Notes: generated by a model from the sequence alone, not told the origin. A stretch of 64,000 bases of DNA from Legionella bozemanae (GCF_001648595.1 NZ_LBAW01000005.1:1-64000), one strand, 5' to 3'; positions 37,621-47,773 are shown, counted from the stretch's first letter. Numbers and translations are program-made.

Positions 37621-38495
37621 GCGTAATGGACCTTTTTTTCGAGGTATCTAAATTGCACTAAAGAAACAATAATTACAATAAACATCAACAGTACTGATTG
37701 TGCTGATGAACTTCCCAAATCCATACCCTCAAATCCATCTTGATATACTTTATAAATCAAATTAGTCGTGCTATTACCAGGCCCACCATGAGTCATCACT
37801 TGAATAATGCCAAAAGTATCAAAAAAACCATACATTAAATTGATAATGAGTAAGAAAAAAGTAGTTGGTGATAAAAGTGGAAAAATAATTTGCCAAAAAC
37901 GCTGCCATCCAGATGCACCATCAATAATCGCCGCATCAATTAATGACGAAGGAACCGCTTTGAGCGCTGCGAGATAAAATAGAAAATTATAGCTGAATTG
38001 CTGCCAACTGGCAGTGAGAATAATTACTGAAAATGCCTGGTTTACATTATTTACATAATCAAAATTAATCCCGATTAATTGCAAAAAATGCGTCAGCCAT
38101 CCTAAAGTGGGATGGCATAAAAAGCGCCATAGAATTGCTGCTACTGCAGGAGCTATGGCATAAGGCCAAATTAATAAAGATTTATAAACCCCTTGCGTCT
38201 TGCCTCTATTATTCACTAATATGGCCATAAGGAGTCCTAGACTCATTGTGGAAAAAGTCACACTAAAAGCAATAATAAAGGTTACCCCAATTGCCTTGCT
38301 ATAGCTCGGGTCAAGAAAAAGATCCACAAAATTGGAAAGTCCTGCAAACTTTTTATGCAGACCAAAAGCATCTGTGTAAAAAAAGGATTGCAATAATGCA
38401 TTACATGCAGGCCAAATAAAAAACATAAGGGTAACAATAAGTTGTGGAATTATAAAAAGCCAAGCAGAAAGACGTTGATGATTGAATTTAGCCAT
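37617..38495 (-). CDS. ugpA: Sugar/glycerol-3-phosphate ABC permease, UgpA type
   Basis: A six-helix permease with the EAA motif DAAIIDGASGWQRFWQIIFP. The frame opens at 38588; the ATG at 38495 (MAKFNHQRLSAWLFIIPQLI) is a typical UgpA start, giving 292 residues, and is preferred although its ribosome-binding site is weak. SFFYTDAFGLHKKFAGLSNF and MTHGGPGNSTTNLIYKVYQ follow the UgpA pattern. It is first in a ugpA-ugpE-ugpC-DUF1189 operon. Confidence 0.86.
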   Translation of the reverse strand: MAKFNHQRLSAWLFIIPQLIVTLMFFIWPACNALLQSFFYTDAFGLHKKFAGLSNFVDLFLDPSYSKAIGVTFIIAFSVTFSTMSLGLLMAILVNNRGKTQGVYKSLLIWPYAIAPAVAAILWRFLCHPTLGWLTHFLQLIGINFDYVNNVNQAFSVIILTASWQQFSYNFLFYLAALKAVPSSLIDAAIIDGASGWQRFWQIIFPLLSPTTFFLLIINLMYGFFDTFGIIQVMTHGGPGNSTTNLIYKVYQDGFEGMDLGSSSAQSVLLMFIVIIVSLVQFRYLEKKVHYA

Positions 38496-38668
38496 TGCCC
38501 AATATATAAGAGGGTCTGTACAAGCAATTATATAGGTATGTTTTTTTAAGTAAAGTGTCTGAGTAAAGTACTCAGAAGAATGCAGCATGAACTATTCGCG
38601 TGCTCTTCACTCACCCAATTCATTTTTTAAATTAACCCGAATAATGGGTTTAAGTTAAGGAAAACATT

Positions 38669-39637
38669 TTGCGCTACGTATACATAGAAAATCCAGGTCC
38701 ACACAACCGTTTGGTCATCAAAAATGGTCCTAAGCCAAAGTACAGCAAGTCACAAATTTTAGTGGGTGTTAAAGCGACCGCACTTAATCGGGCAGATATC
38801 ATGCAACGCTATGGTAAATATCCTCCCCCTCCTGGAGAATCTGATGTTCTGGGCCTAGAAATTGCCGGAGAAGTCGTCGAAGTCGGTGCACATGTAACGC
38901 AATTCAAACCCGGTGATAAAGTTTATGGGTTAGTCGGTAGTGGTGCTTATGCTGAATTTTGTCCTGTGGAGGAATCGCTAGCTCAGCATATTCCTGAAAA
39001 TTGGAGTTATTCGCTTGCTGCAGCGCTTCCGGAGGCACTAACAACCGTTTATGCCACTTTATTCGATTTAGGCAAGCTCAAATCGGGACAAAAATTGCTT
39101 ATTCATGGGGCAGGAAGCGGCATCGCCTCGTTGGCAATCCAAATGGCAAAATTGATCCATGCTCATGTAATCACCACAGCAGGAACAGATTTCAAAGTAG
39201 AAAAAGCAATTAAACTCGGTGCAGATCAAGTGTTTAATTACCATAAACAGGATTTTGAAGACTTAATTGAAGATCACAGCGTTGATTTAATCATTGATTT
39301 TATAGGTGGTGATTATTTTAATAAGCATTTGCATTTATTGAAACCTAAAAGCAAACTCATCCAGATCGCGTGCCTCAAAGGAAGTTCAGTGGAATGCAAT
39401 CTTGCACTGATTATGCGCAAAAGATTGCAAATTATTGGCTTTGTACTTCGTTCTCAATCTCTTCAAGAAAAAAATAAATTATGGAAACAAGCTCATAAAG
39501 AATGGATAGAAAACCTGAGAACAAAAAAATTGACTCCTATTATTGACTCAGAATTTAAACTGGAACAAATTGAAGAAGCACATCAATACATGCAATCCGG
39601 CGCACATTTTGGCAAAATTGTTATTCATGTAGATTAA
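38669..39637 (+). CDS. NAD(P)H:quinone oxidoreductase, MDR/zeta-crystallin type
   Basis: A 322-residue medium-chain reductase of the zinc-independent quinone oxidoreductase group. MQRYGKYPPPPGESDVLGLE is the PIG3/TP53I3-like N-terminal signature, GAGSGIASLAIQMAKL the NADPH-binding loop, and IIDFIGGDYFNKHL the following strand. Translation starts at TTG (38669) after AAGTTAAGGAAA. It is a single gene, divergent from ugpA and convergent with clcA. It likely reduces quinones or enoyl compounds in the cytosol. Confidence 0.87.
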   Translation: MRYVYIENPGPHNRLVIKNGPKPKYSKSQILVGVKATALNRADIMQRYGKYPPPPGESDVLGLEIAGEVVEVGAHVTQFKPGDKVYGLVGSGAYAEFCPVEESLAQHIPENWSYSLAAALPEALTTVYATLFDLGKLKSGQKLLIHGAGSGIASLAIQMAKLIHAHVITTAGTDFKVEKAIKLGADQVFNYHKQDFEDLIEDHSVDLIIDFIGGDYFNKHLHLLKPKSKLIQIACLKGSSVECNLALIMRKRLQIIGFVLRSQSLQEKNKLWKQAHKEWIENLRTKKLTPIIDSEFKLEQIEEAHQYMQSGAHFGKIVIHVD

Positions 39638-39645
39638 CTCTGGAT

Positions 39646-39669
39646 GTATTGTAGCCCAGGCTACAATAC
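39646..39669. terminator. Bidirectional palindrome between qor-like gene and clcA
   Basis: A perfect 11-bp inverted repeat, GTATTGTAGCC then CA then GGCTACAATAC, sits between the two convergent stops. It probably ends transcription both ways and belongs to the GTAGCC/GGCTAC family seen also at 43196-43221 and 48438-48521. Confidence 0.6.
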
Positions 39670-39676
39670 ACGTTAT

Positions 39677-40969
39677 TTAGTTAGGTGTAATTTTCTTAGT
39701 ATGAAGAGAACGATTTAATAATTGCTCATAGATAGGTCCATTCGGAGTGAGCTGTAGCACAATAGTTGCAGTAATACATGCCATCATCACAGGGAATATT
39801 AAATAATAATTATGAGTCATTTCGACCACCAATACTGCGCCAGTTATTGGTGAACGCGTCGATGAGGCAAAAAGTGCGGCCATTCCTGCAACTGCAAACA
39901 TTCCAGGTTGGGTTAAAAATTCAATATGTAATATTTCTAAAATATGGAATATCGCTAAACCAAGAAGTGTCCCTAAAGAAAGGATAGGAGCAAAAATTCC
40001 TCCCGGAACCGCTGTTCCATAGCATGCCATGGTTCCTATAAATCGTACTGCTAAAAGAAAAAGCAAAAGACCAAATCCTGGCGACAGGGTTAATGCCTGA
40101 TGAATAATGTGCATACCGCCACCTACGGCTGCTGGATGATGCACTGCTAAATAGCCAATCAAAAATCCTACCGTCAGCACGTAACATGTTTTTTGTCTTG
40201 AAGTAAGTTTATCCAGGAGCGTTAGGGTACCTACCAATGAGAGATTAAATAAAAGCCCTACAAAGCCTACCACGATGCCAAATAGAGCAAATAACCATAA
40301 AGAATCAAGATGAGGGAATTCAAATACATTCATGGGGATCGTTGGCTGGGGACCAATGATTAAATCAAGAATGACTGTAGCTGTGATACAACAAATAACC
40401 ACCATACTAAAACTGGTAAAAGAATAGTTGAACTGGTTACGCATTTCTTCCATGACAAAAATAACTCCGGCCAGAGGAGCATTAAATGCCACTGCTAAAC
40501 CTGCAGCGGCTCCTGCAGCAATCAAACTATCCTTTCTACGTCGTGTCAGGTTAAACAGACCACCTAGCATTTCCCCTAAGCTACCGCCTATATGGATCGT
40601 GGGGCCTTCTCGTCCCAAAATCATTTTTGCAGAGAGTGCCAAAATACCAAAAAAGAATTTTACGGGTAATAAGCGACGCCAAGATATGCGTCTTAAATGA
40701 AGTAATGCACCTTCAATCTCCGGTACACCACTTCCTGATGCTTCAGGAGCAAACTGCTTTACAGCATAATAGGCCGCATAAACCATAGCCATAGAGACCA
40801 ACCCCGAAATCAATCCAGATGGCCATCCATGAAGACTAAGTAAATGAAAAAAATTATCTAACAAGTTGCCCAACACATCGATTGATAATCGAAATGTTGA
40901 GCCAACAAGGCCAACTACAATACCCAAAACAAAAGATACAGCATAAAGCATTAATATCTTATTGCGCAT
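39677..40969 (-). CDS. clcA: ClC-type chloride/proton antiporter
   Basis: A 430-residue ClC family protein with the selectivity motifs EASGSGVPEIEGALL, LGREGPTIHIGGSLGEMLG (gating Glu in GREGP) and GTAVPGGIFAPILSLG. MEEMRNQFNYSF carries the inner proton Glu, so this should be an H+/Cl- antiporter rather than a channel. No CBS domains follow. Such proteins help survival of acid stress. It starts four bases after the trpEG stop, in the same direction, so both may share a transcript. Confidence 0.92.
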   Translation of the reverse strand: MRNKILMLYAVSFVLGIVVGLVGSTFRLSIDVLGNLLDNFFHLLSLHGWPSGLISGLVSMAMVYAAYYAVKQFAPEASGSGVPEIEGALLHLRRISWRRLLPVKFFFGILALSAKMILGREGPTIHIGGSLGEMLGGLFNLTRRRKDSLIAAGAAAGLAVAFNAPLAGVIFVMEEMRNQFNYSFTSFSMVVICCITATVILDLIIGPQPTIPMNVFEFPHLDSLWLFALFGIVVGFVGLLFNLSLVGTLTLLDKLTSRQKTCYVLTVGFLIGYLAVHHPAAVGGGMHIIHQALTLSPGFGLLLFLLAVRFIGTMACYGTAVPGGIFAPILSLGTLLGLAIFHILEILHIEFLTQPGMFAVAGMAALFASSTRSPITGAVLVVEMTHNYYLIFPVMMACITATIVLQLTPNGPIYEQLLNRSLHTKKITPN

Positions 40970-40973
40970 TGCG

Positions 40974-43109
40974 TTAAATCATCTCCATCAAATTGTTGAT
41001 AATTTTAAATCCAGCCTGATTCACTAAAGACAATATAGTTTCAGGATGAAATTGAACTGCGTGAATAGGTAATTGCTGGTGAGAAATAGCCATCACAATC
41101 CCGTCATCACTCATAGCAGTAACCTTCAACTCTTTTGGCATCGCATTTAAACGTGCATAGAGTGAATGATACCTCCCTGCTTTAAAACACTCTCCCAAGC
41201 CTGAGAATAATTTGGGATCATCTACGACTTTTATGATGGATGGCTTACCATGCATGGGATATTCTAGAACATCCAAAATGCCACCAAAATGCTCAACAAT
41301 TCCCTGCAAGCCTAAACACACTCCGAATAAAGGAATGCGATGAGAAATAACAGCAGCAATTGTTTGAGAGAGATTAAAATCACTGGGTTTACCAGGTCCT
41401 GGAGATAAAACAACAAGATCGTACTTTTGATTTTGTAAATACTGTAACGCCTTATCAAACCGAATTGTACTCACTTCTGCTCCAGTTTGACGGAAATAAT
41501 TTGCTAAAGTATGTACAAACGAATCCTGGTGATCGATAAGTAAGACGTGCTTACCCCTTCCAATCAAAGGCAAATGCGCTGTCTCTGCTTGAATGTTAGT
41601 CTCTCGCTTTTGCAGCATGTCTAAAAAAGCTGATGCTTTTAAGCGCGTCTCCTGCTCTTCAGCTTCAGGAACTGAATCATAAAGCAAGGTAGCACCCACA
41701 CGAATTTCAGCAATTCCTTTTTCGATGCGCACAGTTCTTAAAACCAGACCTGTATTTAAATTTCCATCGAAACCAAACCATCCTACAGCACCAGCATACC
41801 ATTTGCGCGGGGATTTTTCATGTTCTTCAATAAAATTAAGGGCCCAAATTTTAGGCGCGCCCGTCACAGTAACGACCCACATATGAGTTAAAAAAGCATC
41901 TACCGCATCAAAATTTTCCCTTAAAATGCCTTCAACATGATCCACGGTATGAATCAATCGCGAATACATTTCAATTTGTCTACGCCCAATGACTTTCACA
42001 GAGCCTGCTTCACAAATACGGGATTTATCATTTCTATCCACATCAGTGCACATGGTTAATTCAGATTCTTCTTTTTTTGAATCCAATAAGATCTGAATAT
42101 TTTCTGCATCTTCAATTGCATCAGCACCCCGTTTAATCGTGCCGGAAATTGGGCAAGTTTCAACTCTTCGTCCCTGAACCCGCACATACATTTCTGGAGA
42201 TGCACCGACCAAATACTCTTCGTCACCCAAATTAATAAAAAAGCCATAAGGTGAGGGATTTAATTGACGCATTTGTTTGAATAAAGAAGAAGGCTGCTCT
42301 TTATAATGGGTATAAAAAGTCTGACTTGGAACTACTTCGAACAAATCACCACAAGCAAAACGTTCCTTGGCTGTATTTACAACCTGTGCATATTCACCTG
42401 GCATATGATCACATTCTTTTTCGGGTTTGTTAGGTGATTGGTATGCCGCAGAAACGCCCTCTCTCGCCAAAGATTTTGTTGATCGACCTTGAAATTGAAA
42501 ATCATAACGTCGAAGAAAAGCTTCTTCTTTACGATGATTCACTACATAAATTTCATCAGGTAAGTAAAGAACCATATCTCTTTGAGACAGTTCTCTTTCT
42601 TTATGCTTTTGTAACTCTTCAAATTGAAAAATCAAATCAAAACCTAAAGCGCCATATAATCCCAAATAAGATTCATTTTCCAATTTAAAAAAGGACAATA
42701 TCAGACGGATTACTGTAAATACTGAAGGCTGTTGGCTGCGTTCTTCTTCGCTGAAAACTCTTTCCGAGGGCTTAATTTTGATTTGCAACAATTCATCATT
42801 TTGCGCTGCAATTTCTAAGGACTCTTCATTCTCCAACAATGGAGTAATAAAAGTTAATAATATTTTGCCACGTTGGTTTAAGGCATCAATTTGAATTAAA
42901 TTCTGCTTGCAAATAACAGCCAGAGGTGGATTATAAAAGCCGATATCCCAACAGGTATAACGCCCTGGATATTCAAAACTTGAAGCAAATAAAGCTCCTC
43001 TTTGCGCATCTAAATGCTCAAGAAGATTTTCAATACCTTGTTGGTAATCTAGAGGTGTCTGAGAACACTCTACTTTAACGCCCCTTTGGGTTTTATAATG
43101 CCGCAACAT
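40974..43109 (-). CDS. trpEG: Anthranilate synthase, fused TrpE-TrpG
   Basis: A 711-residue fusion of the chorismate-binding subunit (about 1-500) and the glutamine amidotransferase subunit (about 515-711). The first part shows FACGDLFEVVPSQTFY, CPISGTIKRGAD, CTDVDRNDKSRICEAGSV and VTGAPKIWALNFIEEHE. The second shows LLIDHQDSFVHTLANYF, VLSPGPGKPSDF, nucleophile Cys in FGVCLGLQGIVEHFGG, and VQFHPETI. It makes anthranilate from chorismate and glutamine, the first step to tryptophan. The fused form is known from several alphaproteobacteria and Legionella. The rest of the trp pathway is not in this window. A phenazine-type PhzE is an unlikely alternative. Confidence 0.88.
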   Translation of the reverse strand: MLRHYKTQRGVKVECSQTPLDYQQGIENLLEHLDAQRGALFASSFEYPGRYTCWDIGFYNPPLAVICKQNLIQIDALNQRGKILLTFITPLLENEESLEIAAQNDELLQIKIKPSERVFSEEERSQQPSVFTVIRLILSFFKLENESYLGLYGALGFDLIFQFEELQKHKERELSQRDMVLYLPDEIYVVNHRKEEAFLRRYDFQFQGRSTKSLAREGVSAAYQSPNKPEKECDHMPGEYAQVVNTAKERFACGDLFEVVPSQTFYTHYKEQPSSLFKQMRQLNPSPYGFFINLGDEEYLVGASPEMYVRVQGRRVETCPISGTIKRGADAIEDAENIQILLDSKKEESELTMCTDVDRNDKSRICEAGSVKVIGRRQIEMYSRLIHTVDHVEGILRENFDAVDAFLTHMWVVTVTGAPKIWALNFIEEHEKSPRKWYAGAVGWFGFDGNLNTGLVLRTVRIEKGIAEIRVGATLLYDSVPEAEEQETRLKASAFLDMLQKRETNIQAETAHLPLIGRGKHVLLIDHQDSFVHTLANYFRQTGAEVSTIRFDKALQYLQNQKYDLVVLSPGPGKPSDFNLSQTIAAVISHRIPLFGVCLGLQGIVEHFGGILDVLEYPMHGKPSIIKVVDDPKLFSGLGECFKAGRYHSLYARLNAMPKELKVTAMSDDGIVMAISHQQLPIHAVQFHPETILSLVNQAGFKIINNLMEMI

Positions 43110-43195
43110 GAATGACTAACTCGATTGAATAATTATGATGTACCCTCATTCTACTTTAAAAATGGGGTTCTGCAAGAATCTCGTCGTTTAGATGC

Positions 43196-43221
43196 AATGT
43201 AGCCTGTACCCAGGCTACATT
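43196..43221. terminator. Palindrome downstream of argH
   Basis: AATGTAGCCTG (43196-43206) and CAGGCTACATT (43211-43221) form a perfect 11-bp stem with a four-base loop three bases after the argH stop. It probably ends the art-argGH transcript and is a member of the GTAGCC/GGCTAC repeat family. Confidence 0.6.
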
Positions 43222-43223
43222 AT

Positions 43224-44462
43224 TCACGATTGATTTTTAACAATTTCATCAAGAGAGCAGTTTTTATCTATTGCTTCCTGAACCCACAAACCCACCTGAT
43301 GATGTGCATCCCTAAAAGGCACTCCTTGCACTACTAAGGACTCTAAAACTGCAGTAGCATTCAGAAAGCCACTATTGGCTTTCTGTTCCATCACTTTCGT
43401 ATTAAATTGCACGCTTTCAAGAAAAGGAGCAATGATTTCCAAGCATGCAGTCAAGGTATTTACTGTGTCAAAGAGGCATTCTTTATCTTCTTGCATGTCC
43501 TTGTTATATGCAAGCGGCAATCCTTTCATTACTGTTAGAATACCCATTAAATGCCCAAAAACTCGACCGCTTTTACCTCTGATTAACTCCAGAACATCAG
43601 GATTTTTCTTGTTAGGCATCAACGATGAGCCGGTAGCAAAAGCATCATCTAGAGTAATAAAACCAAACTCTTGAGTAGCCCAAAGAATCAAATCTTCAGC
43701 GAGCCGTGACAAGTGCATCATAACAATTGAAGCAACAGAACAAAACTCAATAATAAAGTCTCGATCACTTACTGCGTCCAGTGTATTCTCAATCACCCCA
43801 TTAAAACCCAAGGTTTCTGCGACCCATTGTCGGTCGAGAGGTAGATTACTTCCTGCTAAAGCACCAGCGCCTAAAGGCGAGAAGTTCATTCGTGTATGCC
43901 AGTCGTGTAAACGTCCTAAATCACGTTGAAACATTGCTATATAAGCAGCAAAAAATTGTCCTAAATAAATTGGCTGAGCTTGCTGCAAATGGGTATAACC
44001 TGGAATTTTATCTTTAGCATGATGATTTTCCAGCTTTTCCAAGGCCTGGTTTAAACGCTGAATAAGCAGATAAACCTGCAAGCCTGCATCACGCGAATAC
44101 AATCTTAAATCCAGGGCAACCTGATCATTTCGACTTCGACCTGTATGCAGCTTTTTACCTACATCACCAATTTTAGCGATAAGTAATTGCTCCACAAACA
44201 TATGAATATCTTCACAAGACTCATCAAATTCATGGAGCCCCTTTTCTATTTCATGGCATATTTCTTCCAGCCCATTACAAATCAAATCTGCTTCACTGTC
44301 AGAAATAAGCTTTTGTCGTGCAAGCATTTTTGCATGTGCTTGACTCCCAACGATATCGTGAGCATAGAGCACCTTATCAAAAGCCAAAGAAGCATTAAAA
44401 TGCATAACACCTGGATCGAGTTCTTTTTTGAATCGCCCTCCCCATGTTTTATGAGCAACCAT
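43224..44462 (-). CDS. argH: Argininosuccinate lyase
   Basis: ArgH splits argininosuccinate into arginine and fumarate. The 412-residue protein begins [20 protein letters not shown] and carries [20 protein letters not shown], the catalytic histidine block [16 protein letters not shown], and the superfamily signature [20 protein letters not shown]. The family usually runs to about 460 residues; here the C-terminus stops after [18 protein letters not shown], so the final helices are shorter than in E. coli. Start and argG stop share one base (TAATG). Confidence 0.94.
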   Translation of the reverse strand: MVAHKTWGGRFKKELDPGVMHFNASLAFDKVLYAHDIVGSQAHAKMLARQKLISDSEADLICNGLEEICHEIEKGLHEFDESCEDIHMFVEQLLIAKIGDVGKKLHTGRSRNDQVALDLRLYSRDAGLQVYLLIQRLNQALEKLENHHAKDKIPGYTHLQQAQPIYLGQFFAAYIAMFQRDLGRLHDWHTRMNFSPLGAGALAGSNLPLDRQWVAETLGFNGVIENTLDAVSDRDFIIEFCSVASIVMMHLSRLAEDLILWATQEFGFITLDDAFATGSSLMPNKKNPDVLELIRGKSGRVFGHLMGILTVMKGLPLAYNKDMQEDKECLFDTVNTLTACLEIIAPFLESVQFNTKVMEQKANSGFLNATAVLESLVVQGVPFRDAHHQVGLWVQEAIDKNCSLDEIVKNQS

Positions 44463-45673
44463 TATTTATCTCCTTTATGTACCTTGCCATACACCTGCGC
44501 TGATAAAGAAAATAAATTTATAAATCCTTCAGCATCCTGTTGGTTGTAAACACTATCCTCTTCAAAAGTAGCCAATGCAGGATCATGCAAACTAAATGGA
44601 GAATGCATTCCATAAGGAATGATGTTCCCTTTGAATAATTGCAAACTTACAGTTCCAGTCATGTGCTGTTGTGTTACATCAATCAATGCATCCAACGCAT
44701 TTTTGGTTTGGGAAAACCATCGTCCCTCATAAACAAGATTGGCATAAGTTTGCTGTAAGGACTGTTTTAAATGCAACGTTGACCGGTCAAGACACAAGCT
44801 TTCAAGCATTTGATGTGCCTTATAAAGAACAGCGGCCGCAGGTGCTTCATATATTCCTCTGATTTTCATTCCAACCAATCGGTTTTCTACAATGTCAGCC
44901 ACCCCAATTCCATGAGCACCTGCAATTTTATTTAACTCTTTGAGCAATTCCACCGAACTCATTTTTTTAGCATTCAACGCAACGGGAACGCCATGGTCAA
45001 AATCAATACTCACTAATTCTGAATTATCTGGCGATTGTTCCAAAGATGCAGTCATCAATAATAAATCATCAGGCTGGGGTTGTGCTGGATCTTCTAAAAC
45101 ACCACCTTCATGAGAAATATACCAAAGATTATGATCGCGTGAGTAAGGTGACTTCGGTGTAACTGGAACGTCAATACCATGTAATTTGGCGTATTCAATC
45201 GCCTCTTGTCTGGACTTAATTTTCCAGGATCTCCAGGGCGCGATAATTTTAAGTTCTGGAGCCAAAGCTTTTACCGTATATTCAAAACGAACCTGGTCAT
45301 TACCTTTTCCAGTAGCTCCATGAGCAACGGCATCAGCTTTTTCCAACAGGGCAATTTCAACCAGTTTTTTGGCAATGAGCGGCCGAGAAATAGTACCTAG
45401 AACATATTGGTTTTCATAAAGTGCTCCTGCCTTGACCAATCGCCACAGATAGTCGCTAACAAACTCACCTTGAACATTCATCACGTAGGCTTTTGAGGCA
45501 CCGCTTTTTATTGCTTTTTCTTTAATCGCCGTTAAATCTTCATTTTGTCCTAAATCACAAACCATTGCGATAATCTCTGCCTGCTGGTAATGTTCTTTAA
45601 GCCATGGAATCATTACTGAAGTATCCAGGCCGCCCGAATAGGCAAGGACAATTTTTTTAATCGATTCAGTCAT
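44462..45673 (-). CDS. argG: Argininosuccinate synthase
   Basis: ArgG joins citrulline and aspartate using ATP. The 403-residue protein has the PP-loop [53 protein letters not shown] and the arginine/citrulline-site segment [16 protein letters not shown]. Complete and typical of the family. It lies four bases downstream of the amino-acid ABC ATPase and overlaps argH by one base. With argH it would let the cell use imported citrulline; no argF or argI is seen nearby. Confidence 0.96.
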   Translation of the reverse strand: MTESIKKIVLAYSGGLDTSVMIPWLKEHYQQAEIIAMVCDLGQNEDLTAIKEKAIKSGASKAYVMNVQGEFVSDYLWRLVKAGALYENQYVLGTISRPLIAKKLVEIALLEKADAVAHGATGKGNDQVRFEYTVKALAPELKIIAPWRSWKIKSRQEAIEYAKLHGIDVPVTPKSPYSRDHNLWYISHEGGVLEDPAQPQPDDLLLMTASLEQSPDNSELVSIDFDHGVPVALNAKKMSSVELLKELNKIAGAHGIGVADIVENRLVGMKIRGIYEAPAAAVLYKAHQMLESLCLDRSTLHLKQSLQQTYANLVYEGRWFSQTKNALDALIDVTQQHMTGTVSLQLFKGNIIPYGMHSPFSLHDPALATFEEDSVYNQQDAEGFINLFSLSAQVYGKVHKGDK

Positions 45674-45676
45674 GGT

Positions 45677-46336
45677 TTACTCCTGGTAGTATTGTTTTAA
45701 ATGTAAAATAGGTTCAGCCAACTCTTTGGGCACTACATCCGTGACTAATTGCCCTCCTTTTAGAATAATTAGTCGATCTGACATTTTGCTTAAGAAATCA
45801 AGATCGTGGGATGCAATCACCATCGTAACCCCTAAAGATTTCACTGAATTTAATAAGCTAATCACTTCATCAATCGTTGCCAGATCAAGACCCGATGTAG
45901 GCTCATCACAAAGTAATAAATTGGGTTTCATCATTAAGCTTCGTGCTAAAGCAACACGTTGCTTTTGCCCACCAGACAATTGGTGTGGATAGGCCGATGC
46001 TTTATGGCTAATTCCCAAACTCAGCAGTAACATCTGTGCCTGCTCTTCGTGATTCAACATTTTGTTGTGTAAACGAGGCGCATACACCAAATTTTGCATC
46101 ACAGTCATATGTGGAAAAAGCTGGAAATCCTGAAACATAAAACCACTTTGACCTGCTACTTCAATCGTACCTGAATCCAAAGTTTCTAATTGTTGTATGC
46201 AACGCAATAACGTGGATTTTCCACTTCCAGATGGCCCAGCCAAACCAACTACTGTTTGTGCTTGTACGTTTAAGTTAATATTATTTAATACGGTGAGTGA
46301 GCCAAAATATTTGCAGGCTTGATTAATGGCTAACAT
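45677..46336 (-). CDS. artP: Amino-acid ABC transporter ATPase, probably arginine
   Basis: An ABC ATPase of the polar amino acid (GlnQ/HisP/ArtP) type: Walker A GPSGSGKSTLLRCIQQLE, Q-loop FMFQDFQLFPHMTV, signature QLSGGQKQRVALARSLMMK, Walker B LLLCDEPTSGLDLATI and switch IASHDLDFLS. The frame opens at 46375, but AAAGGAGG lies just before the ATG at 46336 (MLAINQACKYFG), giving 219 residues. Position between the permease and argGH, and the ARG boxes upstream of the operon, point to arginine or a related amino acid as substrate. Confidence 0.87.
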   Translation of the reverse strand: MLAINQACKYFGSLTVLNNINLNVQAQTVVGLAGPSGSGKSTLLRCIQQLETLDSGTIEVAGQSGFMFQDFQLFPHMTVMQNLVYAPRLHNKMLNHEEQAQMLLLSLGISHKASAYPHQLSGGQKQRVALARSLMMKPNLLLCDEPTSGLDLATIDEVISLLNSVKSLGVTMVIASHDLDFLSKMSDRLIILKGGQLVTDVVPKELAEPILHLKQYYQE

Positions 46337-46967
46337 AAAGCCTCCTTTGTTCCATTTTCTTGCCCAGGAACTCAATCAAAAGGACCATCCCATAGTAAAA
46401 ACCACCCGCAATGCACAGTGGAACAAAATAGGTAAATTGCTCTGCAGCCACCGATTGAGCTCTGCGCATCAAGTCCATTCCTCCTATAGTCGCAATCAAA
46501 GCAGTTTCTTTCAACAGTGCAATCATTTCATTAATGTATGCGGGAAAAATATTCTTAATCACTTGAGGCAAAACAATATCCTTCCATAGATAAAAGCCAG
46601 GTATTTGCAGCGTTTTTGCTGCCTCAAACTGGCCTTTTGGCAAATGCTCTATTCCTGCTCTCAGAATCTCGGCAATATAAGCGGAACTGTTCAAACCAAA
46701 AGTTAAAAGCCCTGCTGCTAAAATATTTGCCTTGATGCCGATTAATGCAGGTGCAGCAAAATAAATAAAACTAAGTTGTAAAATTACTGGAGTCCCTCTC
46801 ATTATCGAAATAAATCCATTTATTATTGGCTTCATAATCCCTTGGTATCGCAATAAAGCGAGTACTGTTCCTAATAAAGTCCCTATCAATAGTCCACCAA
46901 ATAACAGAATCAAAGTAACTAAAGTTCCCTCGCCAATATAGAGGACATTTTGTTTTAATTCGTCCAT
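46323..46967 (-). CDS. artQ: Amino-acid ABC transporter permease, probably arginine
   Basis: A permease of the HisM/ArtQ type with about five helices. IKPIINGFISIMRGTPVILQ is the typical N-terminal RGTP block, and AAKTLQIPGFYLWKDIVLPQ the EAA loop. The frame opens at 46985, but GGAGG precedes the ATG at 46967 (MDELKQNVLYIGEGTL), giving 214 residues. Only one permease gene is present, whereas E. coli has ArtQ plus ArtM, so the channel may be a homodimer. Confidence 0.85.
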   Translation of the reverse strand: MDELKQNVLYIGEGTLVTLILLFGGLLIGTLLGTVLALLRYQGIMKPIINGFISIMRGTPVILQLSFIYFAAPALIGIKANILAAGLLTFGLNSSAYIAEILRAGIEHLPKGQFEAAKTLQIPGFYLWKDIVLPQVIKNIFPAYINEMIALLKETALIATIGGMDLMRRAQSVAAEQFTYFVPLCIAGGFYYGMVLLIEFLGKKMEQRRLYVSH

Positions 46968-47707
46968 TTTGTGTCCTCCAACCATTTTTTCTTGAGTGCA
47001 GCAAGCTCACCACTTTGCTCTAACGCATATAAAATATGATTTATTTTGTGAGTTAATTCAGAATTCTTTTTCAATACCAAACCATAGCCATCTGCTGATT
47101 GAGCAAGAATCGCAAAGGATAATCCAGGATTTTTCTGACTAAATACTGCACCTTGCACTCCATCAACGAGAACCAAATCAACATGACCAGCCTTTAGGGC
47201 TGCGATGGTTTGATTGTGATTATCCATTACTAAAAGACTGGTTTTTGGCATATTCTTTTTTAACCAAATTTCCATGGTGCTGCCTAATTGAACTGCAATT
47301 TTTTTATCAGCTAATTGTTTTACATCGTTAATCGGTTTTTTTTCAGGAAAAACAGCAGCCATACTTTCAAAATAATAAGGCTTAGTAAAATCAAAATTCT
47401 TTTTTCGCTGCTCTGTAATGGTAATCGTAGAAATCGCTGTATCAACCTGGCCTGTACTTAAAGCAGGTAAAATACTGCTGAATTGCATGGTATCAAACAT
47501 TGCTTCCTTACCCAGCTTTTTTGCAATCAGACGTGCTAAATCAATATCAAACCCTTTGATTTCACCATGATCATTGTATTCAAATGGTGGATATTCTGCA
47601 GCTACTGCAAAATGAATATATTGAACACTTTCATTGGGAATCCTTGCATAACACAAAGAAACCAAAAAGGAAAAACCTGCTAAAAATGTAAAGAATATTT
47701 GTTTCAT
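46955..47707 (-). CDS. artJ: Periplasmic amino-acid binding protein, probably arginine
   Basis: A 250-residue exported protein with signal peptide MKQIFFTFLAGFSFLVSLCYA and a solute-binding family 3 domain: VAAEYPPFEYNDHGEIKGFD, IDLARLIAKKLGKEA, DTAISTITITEQRKKNFDFT, KIAVQLGSTMEIWL and GYGLVLKKNSELTHKI. These are typical of Lys/Arg/ornithine or arginine binding proteins. It is the first gene of the five-gene transport and arginine-synthesis unit, and its promoter carries two ARG-box-like sites. Final identity of the ligand is inferred from context. Confidence 0.87.
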   Translation of the reverse strand: MKQIFFTFLAGFSFLVSLCYARIPNESVQYIHFAVAAEYPPFEYNDHGEIKGFDIDLARLIAKKLGKEAMFDTMQFSSILPALSTGQVDTAISTITITEQRKKNFDFTKPYYFESMAAVFPEKKPINDVKQLADKKIAVQLGSTMEIWLKKNMPKTSLLVMDNHNQTIAALKAGHVDLVLVDGVQGAVFSQKNPGLSFAILAQSADGYGLVLKKNSELTHKINHILYALEQSGELAALKKKWLEDTKWTN

Positions 47708-47740
47708 TTGAATATAAATCCAGTTTTTATGCGTTTTTTA

Positions 47741-47769
47741 AATTTATCAACCTTGACTTGCCCTGTCAA
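47741..47769 (-). promoter_or_regulatory. Sigma70 promoter of the art-argGH operon
   Basis: On the minus strand TTGACA (complement of 47764-47769), exactly 17 bases, then TAAATT (complement of 47741-47746). The -35 is perfect and the -10 matches at four of six. Transcription should start near 47734, about 25 bases before the artJ ATG. Confidence 0.7.
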
Positions 47770-47773
47770 GGTA

